From NCBI GenBank assembly GCA_910586455.1, contig CAJUHX010000004.1, positions 13,369-77,368 on the forward strand: a DNA stretch of 64,000 bases, written 5' to 3'. The stretch comes from an uncultured Muribaculaceae bacterium (GTDB lineage: Bacteria > Bacteroidota > Bacteroidia > Bacteroidales > Muribaculaceae). Both the position numbers and the translations under genes were made by a program. A model generated the notes under the pieces. The model was not told where the DNA came from and made no database searches. It saw nothing but the letters and a program-made list of their open reading frames with translations. Positions 42,338 through 50,290 of this stretch are shown here, one piece after another. Positions within the stretch are counted from its first letter, which is position 1. Each line of letters begins with the position of its first letter.

Positions 42338-43890
42338 AATACTGTAAATTTAGCTGATTGTCCGTCGATATTTATTACATACACACCGGCAGCAAGACCC
42401 GGAAGACTGATTGTGCCGTCCGTAACAATGCCACAGTACAGCAAGCGCCCGTTGCAATCCAGCACGGCGGCGTTGCCTCTGCGATTCACCATAAGCTCTC
42501 CGCCGGAATAAAGCGCCTGCAGAGATTCGCTGCCGGCTACTGCCGTTGTGAGCGACGCAGGCTCCGGAAGTACTATATTCTGGGCATACACGCTGCCTTT
42601 GCCATTGGACATACCGTTGTCACCCCAGGTCAGCACCATCTGGCGGCCTCCGGCATAAGTCAATGCCCCGCGGCCCTTGTCGCCTTGCATTGTACTCACC
42701 GGCACTTGTGTATCCAATACTTCGCCATTGGAGTCGAGATGACTGTATTCTATTGTCGCCCGGTTGAAATCCGATGCGTTACGGTATACCACAGCCAGCT
42801 CGCTGCCATCGGCGACGACCTGTACTCCGTATATACTTACCTGATACGAACTGCCATCGAGCAGCAGCGGACTATCCCACGCATATTCACCGTCGGAATT
42901 GTATCTGCTCACCGACATATTCGTGCCATAAGCATCGGTAAAACTGTATGCCACATATATATTGCCGTCAGGTGATATTGCCGCCACATGCGGCGCCGAA
43001 TAAAACTGTGGTTCTGACCATAAAAGATTGCCCTCGCGGCTGACCGCCTGAACCGCTCCCACTACCTTGGTAATGTTTTCGGCATGGCGCCAGCACAATA
43101 CCACTCCGCCATCGGCGTACGGCACTGCCTCGGGTTCGGAACTTACAACCGCCCGGCCTTGATCGACTATAGCGGGTGCATCCCATGCAGCCTCGCCGTT
43201 GGCTGTATAACGCATCACTGCCATATTGCCCGCATCGGCCTGTACATATGCCACATAAAATGAATCGTCGCCGGCCTCGGCCAGTGTATAGAGGCCATTG
43301 GTGCCGGGCAGTTCTATCACTCCGCCCCACGCTTTGGCGCCGTCGCCGGTCAGTTTTGTGATTTTGATTGTATTGCGCAAACCCACCAGTGACTGATATG
43401 CCACTATTATATTGCCGGCATCGGTGTGGAGTAATTTCGGATTCAGACATGACTCGGCAGAAAGCTCGGCTACAGGCACTCCTTCGCCCCATTTTTTCTC
43501 ACCGTCAGGCCCCATTTTGTACACATAGGCTTGCCATACACCGTTGCGCTTGTCTGAATATACTATATAGGCGTTGCCTTCGGCATCGGAGTCTATGTCA
43601 TAGCCGCTCGACCAGGTGGGAGTGGGATACTGCGACACATATATGCCATTCTCTCCCAGCTGAGGCTCACCATCCTTGTCGACCAACTGCATCTTCAGGG
43701 CGGCACTTTCATCCTCCCACGACAGCCACGCAACAAACGTAGATTCGTCCGGACCCGGTGCTGCCATTGGCAAGTCCTGACCACTGCTTTCTCCTGACAG
43801 CAGGAGGTTTTTCTGAGGTGACGTGTTCCACGCCTGAATAATGCCTGCCGAGGCAAGTATTACCGGGACAATAAGTAATTTTTTCATCAT
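42334..43890 (-). CDS. Secreted beta-propeller-like protein with T9SS sorting tail
   Basis: The 518-residue protein has a signal peptide (MMKKLLIVPVILASAGIIQA) and repeated short blades with DSDAEGNAYIVYSDKRNG, SPDGNIYVAYSFTDAYG and similar segments, fitting a beta-propeller. Its last ~70 residues form a sorting tail (LYSGGELMVNRRGNAAVLDC to SAKFTVL). It is first in a two-gene operon with the 1530-residue cargo gene and has a good -7 box about 65 bases upstream. The ligand and role are unknown. Confidence 0.8.
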   Translation of the reverse strand: MMKKLLIVPVILASAGIIQAWNTSPQKNLLLSGESSGQDLPMAAPGPDESTFVAWLSWEDESAALKMQLVDKDGEPQLGENGIYVSQYPTPTWSSGYDIDSDAEGNAYIVYSDKRNGVWQAYVYKMGPDGEKKWGEGVPVAELSAESCLNPKLLHTDAGNIIVAYQSLVGLRNTIKITKLTGDGAKAWGGVIELPGTNGLYTLAEAGDDSFYVAYVQADAGNMAVMRYTANGEAAWDAPAIVDQGRAVVSSEPEAVPYADGGVVLCWRHAENITKVVGAVQAVSREGNLLWSEPQFYSAPHVAAISPDGNIYVAYSFTDAYGTNMSVSRYNSDGEYAWDSPLLLDGSSYQVSIYGVQVVADGSELAVVYRNASDFNRATIEYSHLDSNGEVLDTQVPVSTMQGDKGRGALTYAGGRQMVLTWGDNGMSNGKGSVYAQNIVLPEPASLTTAVAGSESLQALYSGGELMVNRRGNAAVLDCNGRLLYCGIVTDGTISLPGLAAGVYVINIDGQSAKFTVL

Positions 43891-43954
43891 GGCAAAAGTG
43901 CTTTAAGATGTTAAACAAGCTGATTAGCCAACCAAAAAGAATGGGATTGACGCA

Positions 43955-43962
43955 CAAAGATA
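43955..43962 (-). promoter_or_regulatory. Bacteroidota -7 box of the T9SS cargo operon
   Basis: Minus-strand TATCTTTG, an exact TAnnTTTG match, lies about 65 bases upstream of the start at 43890. Confidence 0.65.
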
Positions 43963-44045
43963 GCTAAATATTATTGCAAAACAATAACAGCTTGCAAAAA
44001 AAACTTTTCCACAATAGTGTTTTTCCTGTATTTGGATAATAAATA

Positions 44046-44080
44046 GCCTCCATCCAACAGCATAATTATTGAATGGAGGC
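44046..44080 (-). terminator. Terminator of the DUF6377-like regulator gene
   Basis: GCCTCCATCCAA (44046-44057) pairs with 44069-44080 with one mismatch; on the minus strand an AT-rich TATTTATT follows. It is 26 bases past the regulator stop. Confidence 0.7.
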
Positions 44081-44105
44081 CATGCCCGATTTTCTCAGAA
44101 CCTGA

Positions 44106-45821
44106 TTAGACCGGCTTCTCGAATTTTCCAAGGGTGCGGACAGCCTCGGCAAAGTCTTTTTTATCGATTATGGCTTTGTTTCGTACCTTGAACCTGTTGT
44201 TGTAAACGGTCTGAGCCGAACAGTGCAGGAAGTCGGCTATCTTTACGCTGTCGCTGATGCCAAGGCGCACAAGGGCGTAGATGCGCAGCTCGGTATTGAG
44301 CAATTCACCCTCCTTGGGCACTATGCGCTTGTCGTCCTGCAGCAGTGAGTTGAAGTCGTTTACAAAGTCGGGATAGATGTGCAGGAATACGGTGTCGAAC
44401 GAACGGTAAAACTCGCGCAGTTCGTCCTTCATATTGTCGCCGCCCGCTGTTTCGGCCTCGATTTCGCGGTACTGGCGTGTCATGGCCTTTACGTGTATGC
44501 TCTTGCGGAATTCCTCGAGTTTGCGTATATAGTTGGAGCAGATTGTGAATATATAGCCTATGTACTCCTCTTTTACATAGTTTGCCTCGGTCAGCTCGTC
44601 GTTCTTGCGCGTAATGTCGGCGTTGAGTTCCTTGAGTTTGGTATTGGCCTCTGCCAGCTGAGCCTGAGCGTCGGAAAGTTCGCGCAGGTTGCGGTTCAGC
44701 TGCTTGTTGGCGCTGTCGAGATTGCGTCCCTGACGTATCAGGCGGCGGTTCTGCTTTATGATTATGGCTATGGTCATGGCAAGCACAGCACTGAGCAGAC
44801 ACACCAGTGTCAGAAACAGATTGGTGCGCCGCTGCTGGCGGTGGTTACGCTCCTGATAGGCCTTACTTACAGCATCGAGAGTCTTCATTATGTCGAAAGC
44901 CCGCCCGCGGTTGGGGTAGCTTATGGCCTTGTCGAGGTTGAAGTTGATATATCGGTAGGCGCGGTCAATATCGCCCTCTCCGTTGGCGAACATTATCTTG
45001 GCCAGGTCGTCGAACGACGCTATTTCGGCGTTGGCGATTCTGACATCGATCATAGCCGACAGCACCATGTATTTCCGGGAATTTTCTTCGTCGCCGGCCT
45101 GCTGGTACAGACGCGCGAGCACATAGGCATTCATGGCGTCGCGCCGTGTGTCTTTTGCCGAATATTCAATGCGGCGGCGCAGAGCCTCGTTCAGTTCCGG
45201 GTCGTTATGATCGGTGCCTATCACATCCCAGCCTCGGTACCACAGATATTCGGGATGGTCGGGAGTTATCACGGTCATTATCGAATCCTTGTAGCTGCGT
45301 TCCATAGCGTAGTACTCGTTGGTTTCGCCTCCGGTGTAGTTGCCCATGTGGCTGTACAGGTATATTTTCTGGCCGAAATATGGCACAAGTTGCTTGTCGG
45401 TCAGTTTGGCGCGGTCTACCGTGGCCAGCAGACTTTCGGCCTCGCGCAGCAGACCTATCGCGGCCAACAGATACGATTTCTGAATCAGACTGCCGTTCAG
45501 GCGTGCAGTATCGCCATTGCGGCGCGCCATGGCTATGTTGGCGTCGACATACTTCATAGCCGAGTCGGAATTATAGGTCAGATATTCTTCATAAAGCTGC
45601 GAATTGAGCGAAAAGCGTTCGTCGGTTTCCGTGGCCCCGGCCTGCCGGCTACGTAACTCTCCCAAACGCATAAGCTTGATGCGGTCGAATTCGTCACGCC
45701 TGTCGATAAGTGAATCCAGCGTTGTGATTTCGGGCGGCACGTCAGCCGACTTACGGCTACAGGCTGTTGAAATACACGTGCATAGTGTGATGAATAAAAT
45801 CAGATATAGCGGTTTTTTCAT
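44106..45821 (-). CDS. Membrane-spanning transcriptional regulator, DUF6377-like
   Basis: From the ATG at 45821 the protein has 571 residues. It starts with a hydrophobic signal and a Cys that could be lipidated (CISTAC), followed by about 300 residues of TPR-like helices. A membrane segment (LFLTLVCLLSAVLAMTIAII, about residues 335-355) leads to a coiled coil rich in NKQLNRNLRELSDAQAQLAE, the EEYIGYIFTICSNYIRKLEE block, and a C-terminal helix-turn-helix (KIADFLHCSAQTVYNNRFKV). It therefore looks like a one-protein sensor: outside TPR domain, inside DNA-binding domain. The -7 box at 45846-45853 overlaps the upstream in-frame ATG at 45848, supporting the shorter start. Target genes are unknown; the adjacent T9SS cargo operon is one candidate. 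Confidence 0.85.
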   Translation of the reverse strand: MKKPLYLILFITLCTCISTACSRKSADVPPEITTLDSLIDRRDEFDRIKLMRLGELRSRQAGATETDERFSLNSQLYEEYLTYNSDSAMKYVDANIAMARRNGDTARLNGSLIQKSYLLAAIGLLREAESLLATVDRAKLTDKQLVPYFGQKIYLYSHMGNYTGGETNEYYAMERSYKDSIMTVITPDHPEYLWYRGWDVIGTDHNDPELNEALRRRIEYSAKDTRRDAMNAYVLARLYQQAGDEENSRKYMVLSAMIDVRIANAEIASFDDLAKIMFANGEGDIDRAYRYINFNLDKAISYPNRGRAFDIMKTLDAVSKAYQERNHRQQRRTNLFLTLVCLLSAVLAMTIAIIIKQNRRLIRQGRNLDSANKQLNRNLRELSDAQAQLAEANTKLKELNADITRKNDELTEANYVKEEYIGYIFTICSNYIRKLEEFRKSIHVKAMTRQYREIEAETAGGDNMKDELREFYRSFDTVFLHIYPDFVNDFNSLLQDDKRIVPKEGELLNTELRIYALVRLGISDSVKIADFLHCSAQTVYNNRFKVRNKAIIDKKDFAEAVRTLGKFEKPV

Positions 45822-45845
45822 GTCTTTCGATTTGGAAGGGCGCAA

Positions 45846-45853
45846 CAAAATTA
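45846..45853 (-). promoter_or_regulatory. Bacteroidota -7 box of the DUF6377-like regulator
   Basis: Minus-strand TAATTTTG, an exact match, 25 bases upstream of the chosen start. It fixes the start at 45821 rather than 45848. Confidence 0.6.
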
Positions 45854-45988
45854 ATAAATAATTTTGAATCCTCCGCTATATCTTTCTGATTTTTATGACT
45901 GCATGCGACGTAACTGCTTCCGGACAGGATCCTGCTTATGCTTGCACTGTTAAGGCAGGGATGCCTCCGCTCCGGAGCTAATTTGCAA

Positions 45989-46020
45989 AAGAGCCGCTTC
46001 CCTCACGGGATGCGGCTCTT
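45989..46020 (-). terminator. Terminator of the rplM-rpsI-rpsB-tsf operon
   Basis: AAGAGCCGCTTCCC (45989-46002) pairs with 46007-46020 with one mismatch around a 4-base loop; on the minus strand the stem ends in a T-run. It is 34 bases past the tsf stop. Confidence 0.8.
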
Positions 46021-46053
46021 GAAATATTAAAATGAATCAACTTAACGTTTGAT

Positions 46054-47046
46054 TTAGTCCTGATTGAGGTTTACGCGCTTGAAAGCTACAACCGCCAGAC
46101 CACTCTGAGCTTTTTCGAGGTACTTGCCGATGGTGAGCTCACCGTCTTTGATGAACTCCTGTTCCATCAGGCAGGATTCCTTGTAGAATTTCTGCAGACG
46201 GCCCTTGGTTATGTTTTCAATCATCTGCTCGGGCAGGTTGGCAGCCTTGGCTTCTGCGGTTTCTTTGATGATTACGCGAGCCTTGTCGGCGTCCTCGGCG
46301 GTGAGCCAGCCCTTGGCGATGTTCGATTCGATGTGGTCTTCGCTGTCAACGAGGTTGGGGTTGATACCAGCCTTCTTGAGAGCGTTCTCTACGGCCTTCT
46401 GAACCTGCTCCTGCTTGGTTTTTTCGATGGCAACGGCCTTTTCGCTTTCAACCACTTCGGCGGGAACGCTTGCCTGGTCTACGGCTACGGGGTTCATCGA
46501 TGCAACCTGCATTGCCACGTCGCGGCCTACCTGGTAGTCAACGCCTTCGAGGTTGAAAGCTACAATGGTGCTGAGCTTGTTGCCAAGGTGGTTGTACGAG
46601 GTGGTACTGGGTGCTTCGAGCCATTCGTATGCGCTGATTTCGGTCTTTTCGCCGGTCTTGCCGCTTTCTTCTGTTACGAGGTCGGCTATGGTAAGACCAT
46701 TGAGCTGCAGAGCCTTGAGTTCGTCGATTGACTTAACACGGTTAGCAACTGCGGCGTCGAGAATCTTCTGGGTGAGTTCAACGAAGCCTGCGTTTTTGGC
46801 TACGAAGTCGGTTTCGCAGTTCAGGGCCACGATAGCGGCGAAGTTGCCTTCGTTCTTGGCCAGCACGCAGCCTTCGGCTGCCTGACGGTCTTCGCGCTTG
46901 GCGGCAACTGCCTGACCTTTCTTGCGGAGAATCTCAACGGCCTTTTCGATGTCGCCGTCGGTTTCGGCAAGAGCTTTTTTGCAGTCCATCAAGCCGGCAC
47001 TTGTGAGGTGACGCAGCTTGGTGATTTCTGCCATTGTTACTGCCAT
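46054..47046 (-). CDS. tsf: Translation elongation factor Ts
   Basis: The 330-residue protein is EF-Ts, the exchange factor for EF-Tu. The UBA-like N-terminus (ITKLRHLTSAGLMDCKKALA) and the core segment ALNCETDFVAKNAGFVEL are diagnostic, and the dimerisation region and C-terminal module are present; length is normal for Bacteroidales. It is the last gene of the ribosomal operon, 38 bases after rpsB, and is followed by a terminator. The first ATG (MAVTMAEI) is used here; the second, four codons later, is possible. Confidence 0.97.
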   Translation of the reverse strand: MAVTMAEITKLRHLTSAGLMDCKKALAETDGDIEKAVEILRKKGQAVAAKREDRQAAEGCVLAKNEGNFAAIVALNCETDFVAKNAGFVELTQKILDAAVANRVKSIDELKALQLNGLTIADLVTEESGKTGEKTEISAYEWLEAPSTTSYNHLGNKLSTIVAFNLEGVDYQVGRDVAMQVASMNPVAVDQASVPAEVVESEKAVAIEKTKQEQVQKAVENALKKAGINPNLVDSEDHIESNIAKGWLTAEDADKARVIIKETAEAKAANLPEQMIENITKGRLQKFYKESCLMEQEFIKDGELTIGKYLEKAQSGLAVVAFKRVNLNQD

Positions 47047-47084
47047 AGTATCTGGAGTTTTTGGAGGTTTGTGATTGAGTTTAA

Positions 47085-47906
47085 TTATTCGGCTGCTTCT
47101 TCAGCTGCTTCTGCTACGGGAGCTTCGGCTTCCTCGGTTTCGTCGTTGCGACGTACGCGGCGACGTTCGCGCTTGGGAGCTTCTTCGCCTTCAGCTGCGG
47201 CAGTGTCGATTTTTTCAGCCTTGCGCTCTTCAAGACCTTCGGCCATGGCACCGCAAACAGCACCGAGGATTACCTCGATTGACTTGCTGGCGTCGTCGTT
47301 GGCGGGGATTACGAAGTCAACGCAGTTGGGGTCAGAGTTGGTATCGACGATACCGAACACGGGGATACCCAGACGGTTTGCCTCGGCTACAGCGATGCGC
47401 TCTTTAAGTACATCGACTACGAAGAGGGCGGAGGGCAGACGGTTGAGGTCGGCAATCGAGCCAAGGTTCTTTTCGAGCTTGGCGCGCTGGCGGGTCACCT
47501 GAAGGCGTTCGCGCTTGCTGAGGTTATCGAAGGTGCCGTCCTTGATCATCTTGTCGATGGAAGTCATCTTCTTCACAGCCTTGCGGATGGTAGGGAAGTT
47601 GGTGAGCATGCCGCCCGGCCAGCGTTCGGTCACGTAGGGCATGTTCACGCTCTTAGCCATGTCGGCGATTACTTGCTTGGCCTGCTTTTTGGTGGCTACG
47701 AAGAGCACCTTCTTGCCGGACTTGGCTATCGATTTGAGGGCAGCGCTTGCTTCTTCGAGCTTTGCGGCTGTCTTATAGAGGTCGATGATGTGGATACCGT
47801 TGCGCTCCATAAAGATGTAAGGAGCCATTGCAGGATTCCATTTGCGCTTGAGGTGGCCGAAATGGCAGCCTGCTTCGAGGAGTTGGTCAAATGTGGGATT
47901 TGCCAT
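47085..47906 (-). CDS. rpsB: 30S ribosomal protein S2
   Basis: From the ATG at 47906 the protein has 273 residues. It begins MANPTFDQLLEAGCHFGHLK and carries the S2 signatures RKWNPAMAPYIFMERNGIHI and NLGSIADLNRLPSALFVVDV. The last ~45 residues form an Arg- and Glu/Ala-rich tail, an extension seen in Bacteroidota S2. The upstream in-frame ATG at 47972 adds a segment unlike any S2 N-terminus, so it is rejected. About 135 bases separate it from rpsI, enough for an internal promoter or a leader, though none was clearly seen. Confidence 0.97.
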   Translation of the reverse strand: MANPTFDQLLEAGCHFGHLKRKWNPAMAPYIFMERNGIHIIDLYKTAAKLEEASAALKSIAKSGKKVLFVATKKQAKQVIADMAKSVNMPYVTERWPGGMLTNFPTIRKAVKKMTSIDKMIKDGTFDNLSKRERLQVTRQRAKLEKNLGSIADLNRLPSALFVVDVLKERIAVAEANRLGIPVFGIVDTNSDPNCVDFVIPANDDASKSIEVILGAVCGAMAEGLEERKAEKIDTAAAEGEEAPKRERRRVRRNDETEEAEAPVAEAAEEAAE

Positions 47907-48041
47907 GATTTTGTTTGGGGTTGGTTTACGTTCTTTTGAAAAATACAACCGTGAGGTAGGGAACGTGTCCATCTTCGCGGTTTAGATACTAAACACAAAT
48001 TCGCGTTCTTGACAGTATGCCGCCATAAAAGCGGCCTGCGA

Positions 48042-48428
48042 TTAACGCTTCGAGAACTGGAAGCGCTTGCGTGCCTTGGGCTGACCGGGTTTCTTGCGTT
48101 CTACGGCGCGAGGGTCGCGGGTCATGAAGCCTTGCTTGCGCAGCACTGCCTTGTCGTCGGGGTTGATTTTTACCAGCGCGCGGGCGATACCCAGACGGAG
48201 TGCTTCGGCCTGGCCTTTGTAGCCACCGCCGTCGAGGTTCACGTGGATGTCGTACTTCTCGGCTACGTCGAGTGTAGTGAGCGGCTGTTTTACGATGTAC
48301 TGAAGAATCGAAGAGGGGAAGTACACTTCGAGGGGTCGCTTGTTGATGGTGATCACGCCGTTGCCTTCTTTGACAATAACGCGTGCGACTGCGGCCTTAC
48401 GACGGCCTACTGCATTAACTGTTTCCAT
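48042..48428 (-). CDS. rpsI: 30S ribosomal protein S9
   Basis: The 128-residue protein matches S9 throughout: ETVNAVGRRKAAVARVIVKE at the start, the GGGYKGQAEALRLGIARAL core, and the conserved C-terminus ending KARKRFQFSKR. The tail reaches the P-site tRNA in the ribosome. It lies 7 bases after rplM. Confidence 0.98.
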   Translation of the reverse strand: METVNAVGRRKAAVARVIVKEGNGVITINKRPLEVYFPSSILQYIVKQPLTTLDVAEKYDIHVNLDGGGYKGQAEALRLGIARALVKINPDDKAVLRKQGFMTRDPRAVERKKPGQPKARKRFQFSKR

Positions 48429-48435
48429 GCTTCAA

Positions 48436-48915
48436 TTACTTCAATGTGTTGATGTCGATAACTTTGGGGTTCTGTGCTTCGTGGGGGTGGCTGGGACCGT
48501 TGTACACGTGCATGTTCTCAATCAGGCGACGGCCCAGACGGTTCTTGGGCAGCATACCCTTCATAACACGGATGTACAGGGGGTGCATGCCGGGCTTGAG
48601 GTGCTTGTTGAACGACTTCTTCATCAGCACTTCGGGGGTGAGCTCACGCTGACCGCCGGGGTAGCCGGTGTAGTTGAGATAGATTTTGTCGGTCATCTTC
48701 TTGCCGGTCAGGATGACTTTGTCGGCGTTGATGATGATTACATTGTCGCCGCACTCTACAAAGGGTGAGTAGCTGGGTTTGTACTTGCCGCGCAGAAGCT
48801 TGGCAACTTTAGCGCAAAGACGGCCCAGAACCTGGTCGGTAGCGTCGATAACTACCCACTCACGTTCCACCTGCTGTGCGTTGGGTGATACTGTCTTGTA
48901 ACTTAAGGTATCCAC
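48436..48915 (-). CDS. rplM: 50S ribosomal protein L13
   Basis: The 159-residue protein is L13, an early-assembly 50S protein, with the signatures WVVIDATDQVLGRLCAKVAK, NYTGYPGGQRELTPEVL and VMKGMLPKNRLGRR. It is the first gene of the rplM-rpsI-rpsB-tsf operon. A -7 box lies about 110 bases upstream, leaving a long leader where L13 autoregulation could act. Confidence 0.98.
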   Translation of the reverse strand: MDTLSYKTVSPNAQQVEREWVVIDATDQVLGRLCAKVAKLLRGKYKPSYSPFVECGDNVIIINADKVILTGKKMTDKIYLNYTGYPGGQRELTPEVLMKKSFNKHLKPGMHPLYIRVMKGMLPKNRLGRRLIENMHVYNGPSHPHEAQNPKVIDINTLK

Positions 48916-49024
48916 TTTAAATGTTTAATTAATAGTTAGTTAATTTGACTTGCCGCTGCCCGGAGCTTGGCCAAAAGCGACCGGACACAGCTTGCCCTGT
49001 TATTAATTGGACATAATCGGACTG

Positions 49025-49032
49025 CAAAGTTA
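49025..49032 (-). promoter_or_regulatory. Bacteroidota -7 box of the rplM operon
   Basis: Minus-strand TAACTTTG, an exact match, lies about 110 bases before the rplM start. No terminator separates it from the AraC-type gene upstream, so some read-through is possible. Confidence 0.65.
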
Positions 49033-49079
49033 CGAATTATTCGCCTAATTTCCAAATTTTTATTGACGCTCTGTGTTTT

Positions 49080-49919
49080 TTACACCATGTTTTTGCCTCT
49101 GCGCCACGCGCTGGGGCTGCAGCCTGCCTGCTGACGGAAAAAGCTGCCGAAAAACGACTGGTTGGCGAACGACAGCTCTGCGGCTACCTGCTTGATGCTT
49201 TTTTCGGGGTCGGACAGCAGGCGTTTGGCCTCATTCAGCACCATGGTGGATATCCACTCGCAGGGGGTGCGGCCGCTGCGGCGACGCACGAGCGACGAGA
49301 AGTAGCGTGTGCTCAGGCACTGCAGTCCGGCGTAGAACTGAACCTCGCGGTGGCTGCGGTAATGTTCGTTGAGGTGGCGTATGAAATGGTCGAACACGGC
49401 GTCGGCACGGGTTTTAACTTCGGGCTCGACCTGCTGTTTTTCAAAAAAGATGTTTATAATTTCGTAGCACAGTGCCTCGCCCAGCGCATGCAGGCAAAGG
49501 CGCCCTACCTTGTCGGAGGCCAGATGCTGACGAGCCATAGCCACTTTCAGCAACTCCTCGAAGTCGCGACGGATGTCGCCTTCAAGAGCCGCCACGGGGT
49601 TCGACAGAAGCAGTATCTGACTCCGGGTATCGGTGATCAATCTCAACACTTCCTGCACAAAGTCGAAATTGGCTATGCCGGCCACTCCGCGCAAATTGTC
49701 GGAATAGTCGGTGATACGGGTATGCGAGTACGGCGGGTATATATATAGGTGCCCACGGGTAAGATTGACCGTACGGTCTTCCGACATAAAGCTGACACTA
49801 CCCTCCGTGCAGTAGAAAAATCCGTTGACGCTAAGATGGATGTTAAGTCCGATGCGCTCTATGGTGCTGCAATCCACATAGTGTAGTCCCAGTTCAGGCT
49901 GCCTGTTGCCGTCGCTCAT
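49080..49919 (-). CDS. AraC-family transcriptional regulator
   Basis: The 279-residue protein has an N-terminal cupin-like sensing domain (GFFYCTEGSVSFMSEDRTVN, HLYIYPPYSHTRI) and a C-terminal AraC double helix-turn-helix (GRTPCEWISTMVLNEAKRLL, then KSIKQVAAELSFANQSFFGS). The conserved second-helix SFANQSFFGSFFRQQAGCSP pattern is clear. Its start overlaps the SemiSWEET stop by four bases, so the regulator and transporter are co-translated and may respond to the same sugar. Confidence 0.92.
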   Translation of the reverse strand: MSDGNRQPELGLHYVDCSTIERIGLNIHLSVNGFFYCTEGSVSFMSEDRTVNLTRGHLYIYPPYSHTRITDYSDNLRGVAGIANFDFVQEVLRLITDTRSQILLLSNPVAALEGDIRRDFEELLKVAMARQHLASDKVGRLCLHALGEALCYEIINIFFEKQQVEPEVKTRADAVFDHFIRHLNEHYRSHREVQFYAGLQCLSTRYFSSLVRRRSGRTPCEWISTMVLNEAKRLLSDPEKSIKQVAAELSFANQSFFGSFFRQQAGCSPSAWRRGKNMV

Positions 49920-50194
49920 TTTTTACGCTTCTTCTTACGGTCATTGTGGATTTTGATTCCGAATATTATCACGGAGCATATTGTAGTGATTACGTTGGTT
50001 ATCACCAGAGGTATGTTGGCAGGCGGCAGGAGTCCGTTGACCACAAAGAACACGCTGCCCAGACCGAGCATTATGAATGTAGGCAACGCGATACCGTCTG
50101 TATCGCGGGTGCGCATGGTAGTGATTGCCTGAGGCATGTAGCCGAGAATCATGCACACGCTGGCTATATAGCCGAAAATCTCATGTATATCCAT
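49916..50194 (-). CDS. SemiSWEET sugar transporter
   Basis: The 92-residue protein has three hydrophobic segments and the PQ-loop signature GYMPQAITTMRTRDTDGIAL, typical of bacterial SemiSWEETs, which dimerise to form a sugar channel. The end is a short basic tail (NDRKKKRKK). It overlaps the AraC-family regulator gene that follows. Confidence 0.9.
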   Translation of the reverse strand: MDIHEIFGYIASVCMILGYMPQAITTMRTRDTDGIALPTFIMLGLGSVFFVVNGLLPPANIPLVITNVITTICSVIIFGIKIHNDRKKKRKK

Positions 50195-50218
50195 TGTCTG
50201 AATTTCAGTATATCAAAA

Positions 50219-50250
50219 AGGCGCCATGTCGAGTCCTCGACACGGCGCCT
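50219..50250 (-). terminator. Terminator of the OmpA-family gene
   Basis: AGGCGCCATGTCGAG (50219-50233) pairs with 50236-50250 with one mismatch; on the minus strand the stem is followed by TTTTTG. It is about 40 bases past the OmpA-family stop. Confidence 0.85.
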
Positions 50251-50290
50251 GGTGTTAGTCTGTAATTGTTTCAGTTATAGATTGGCTGAA

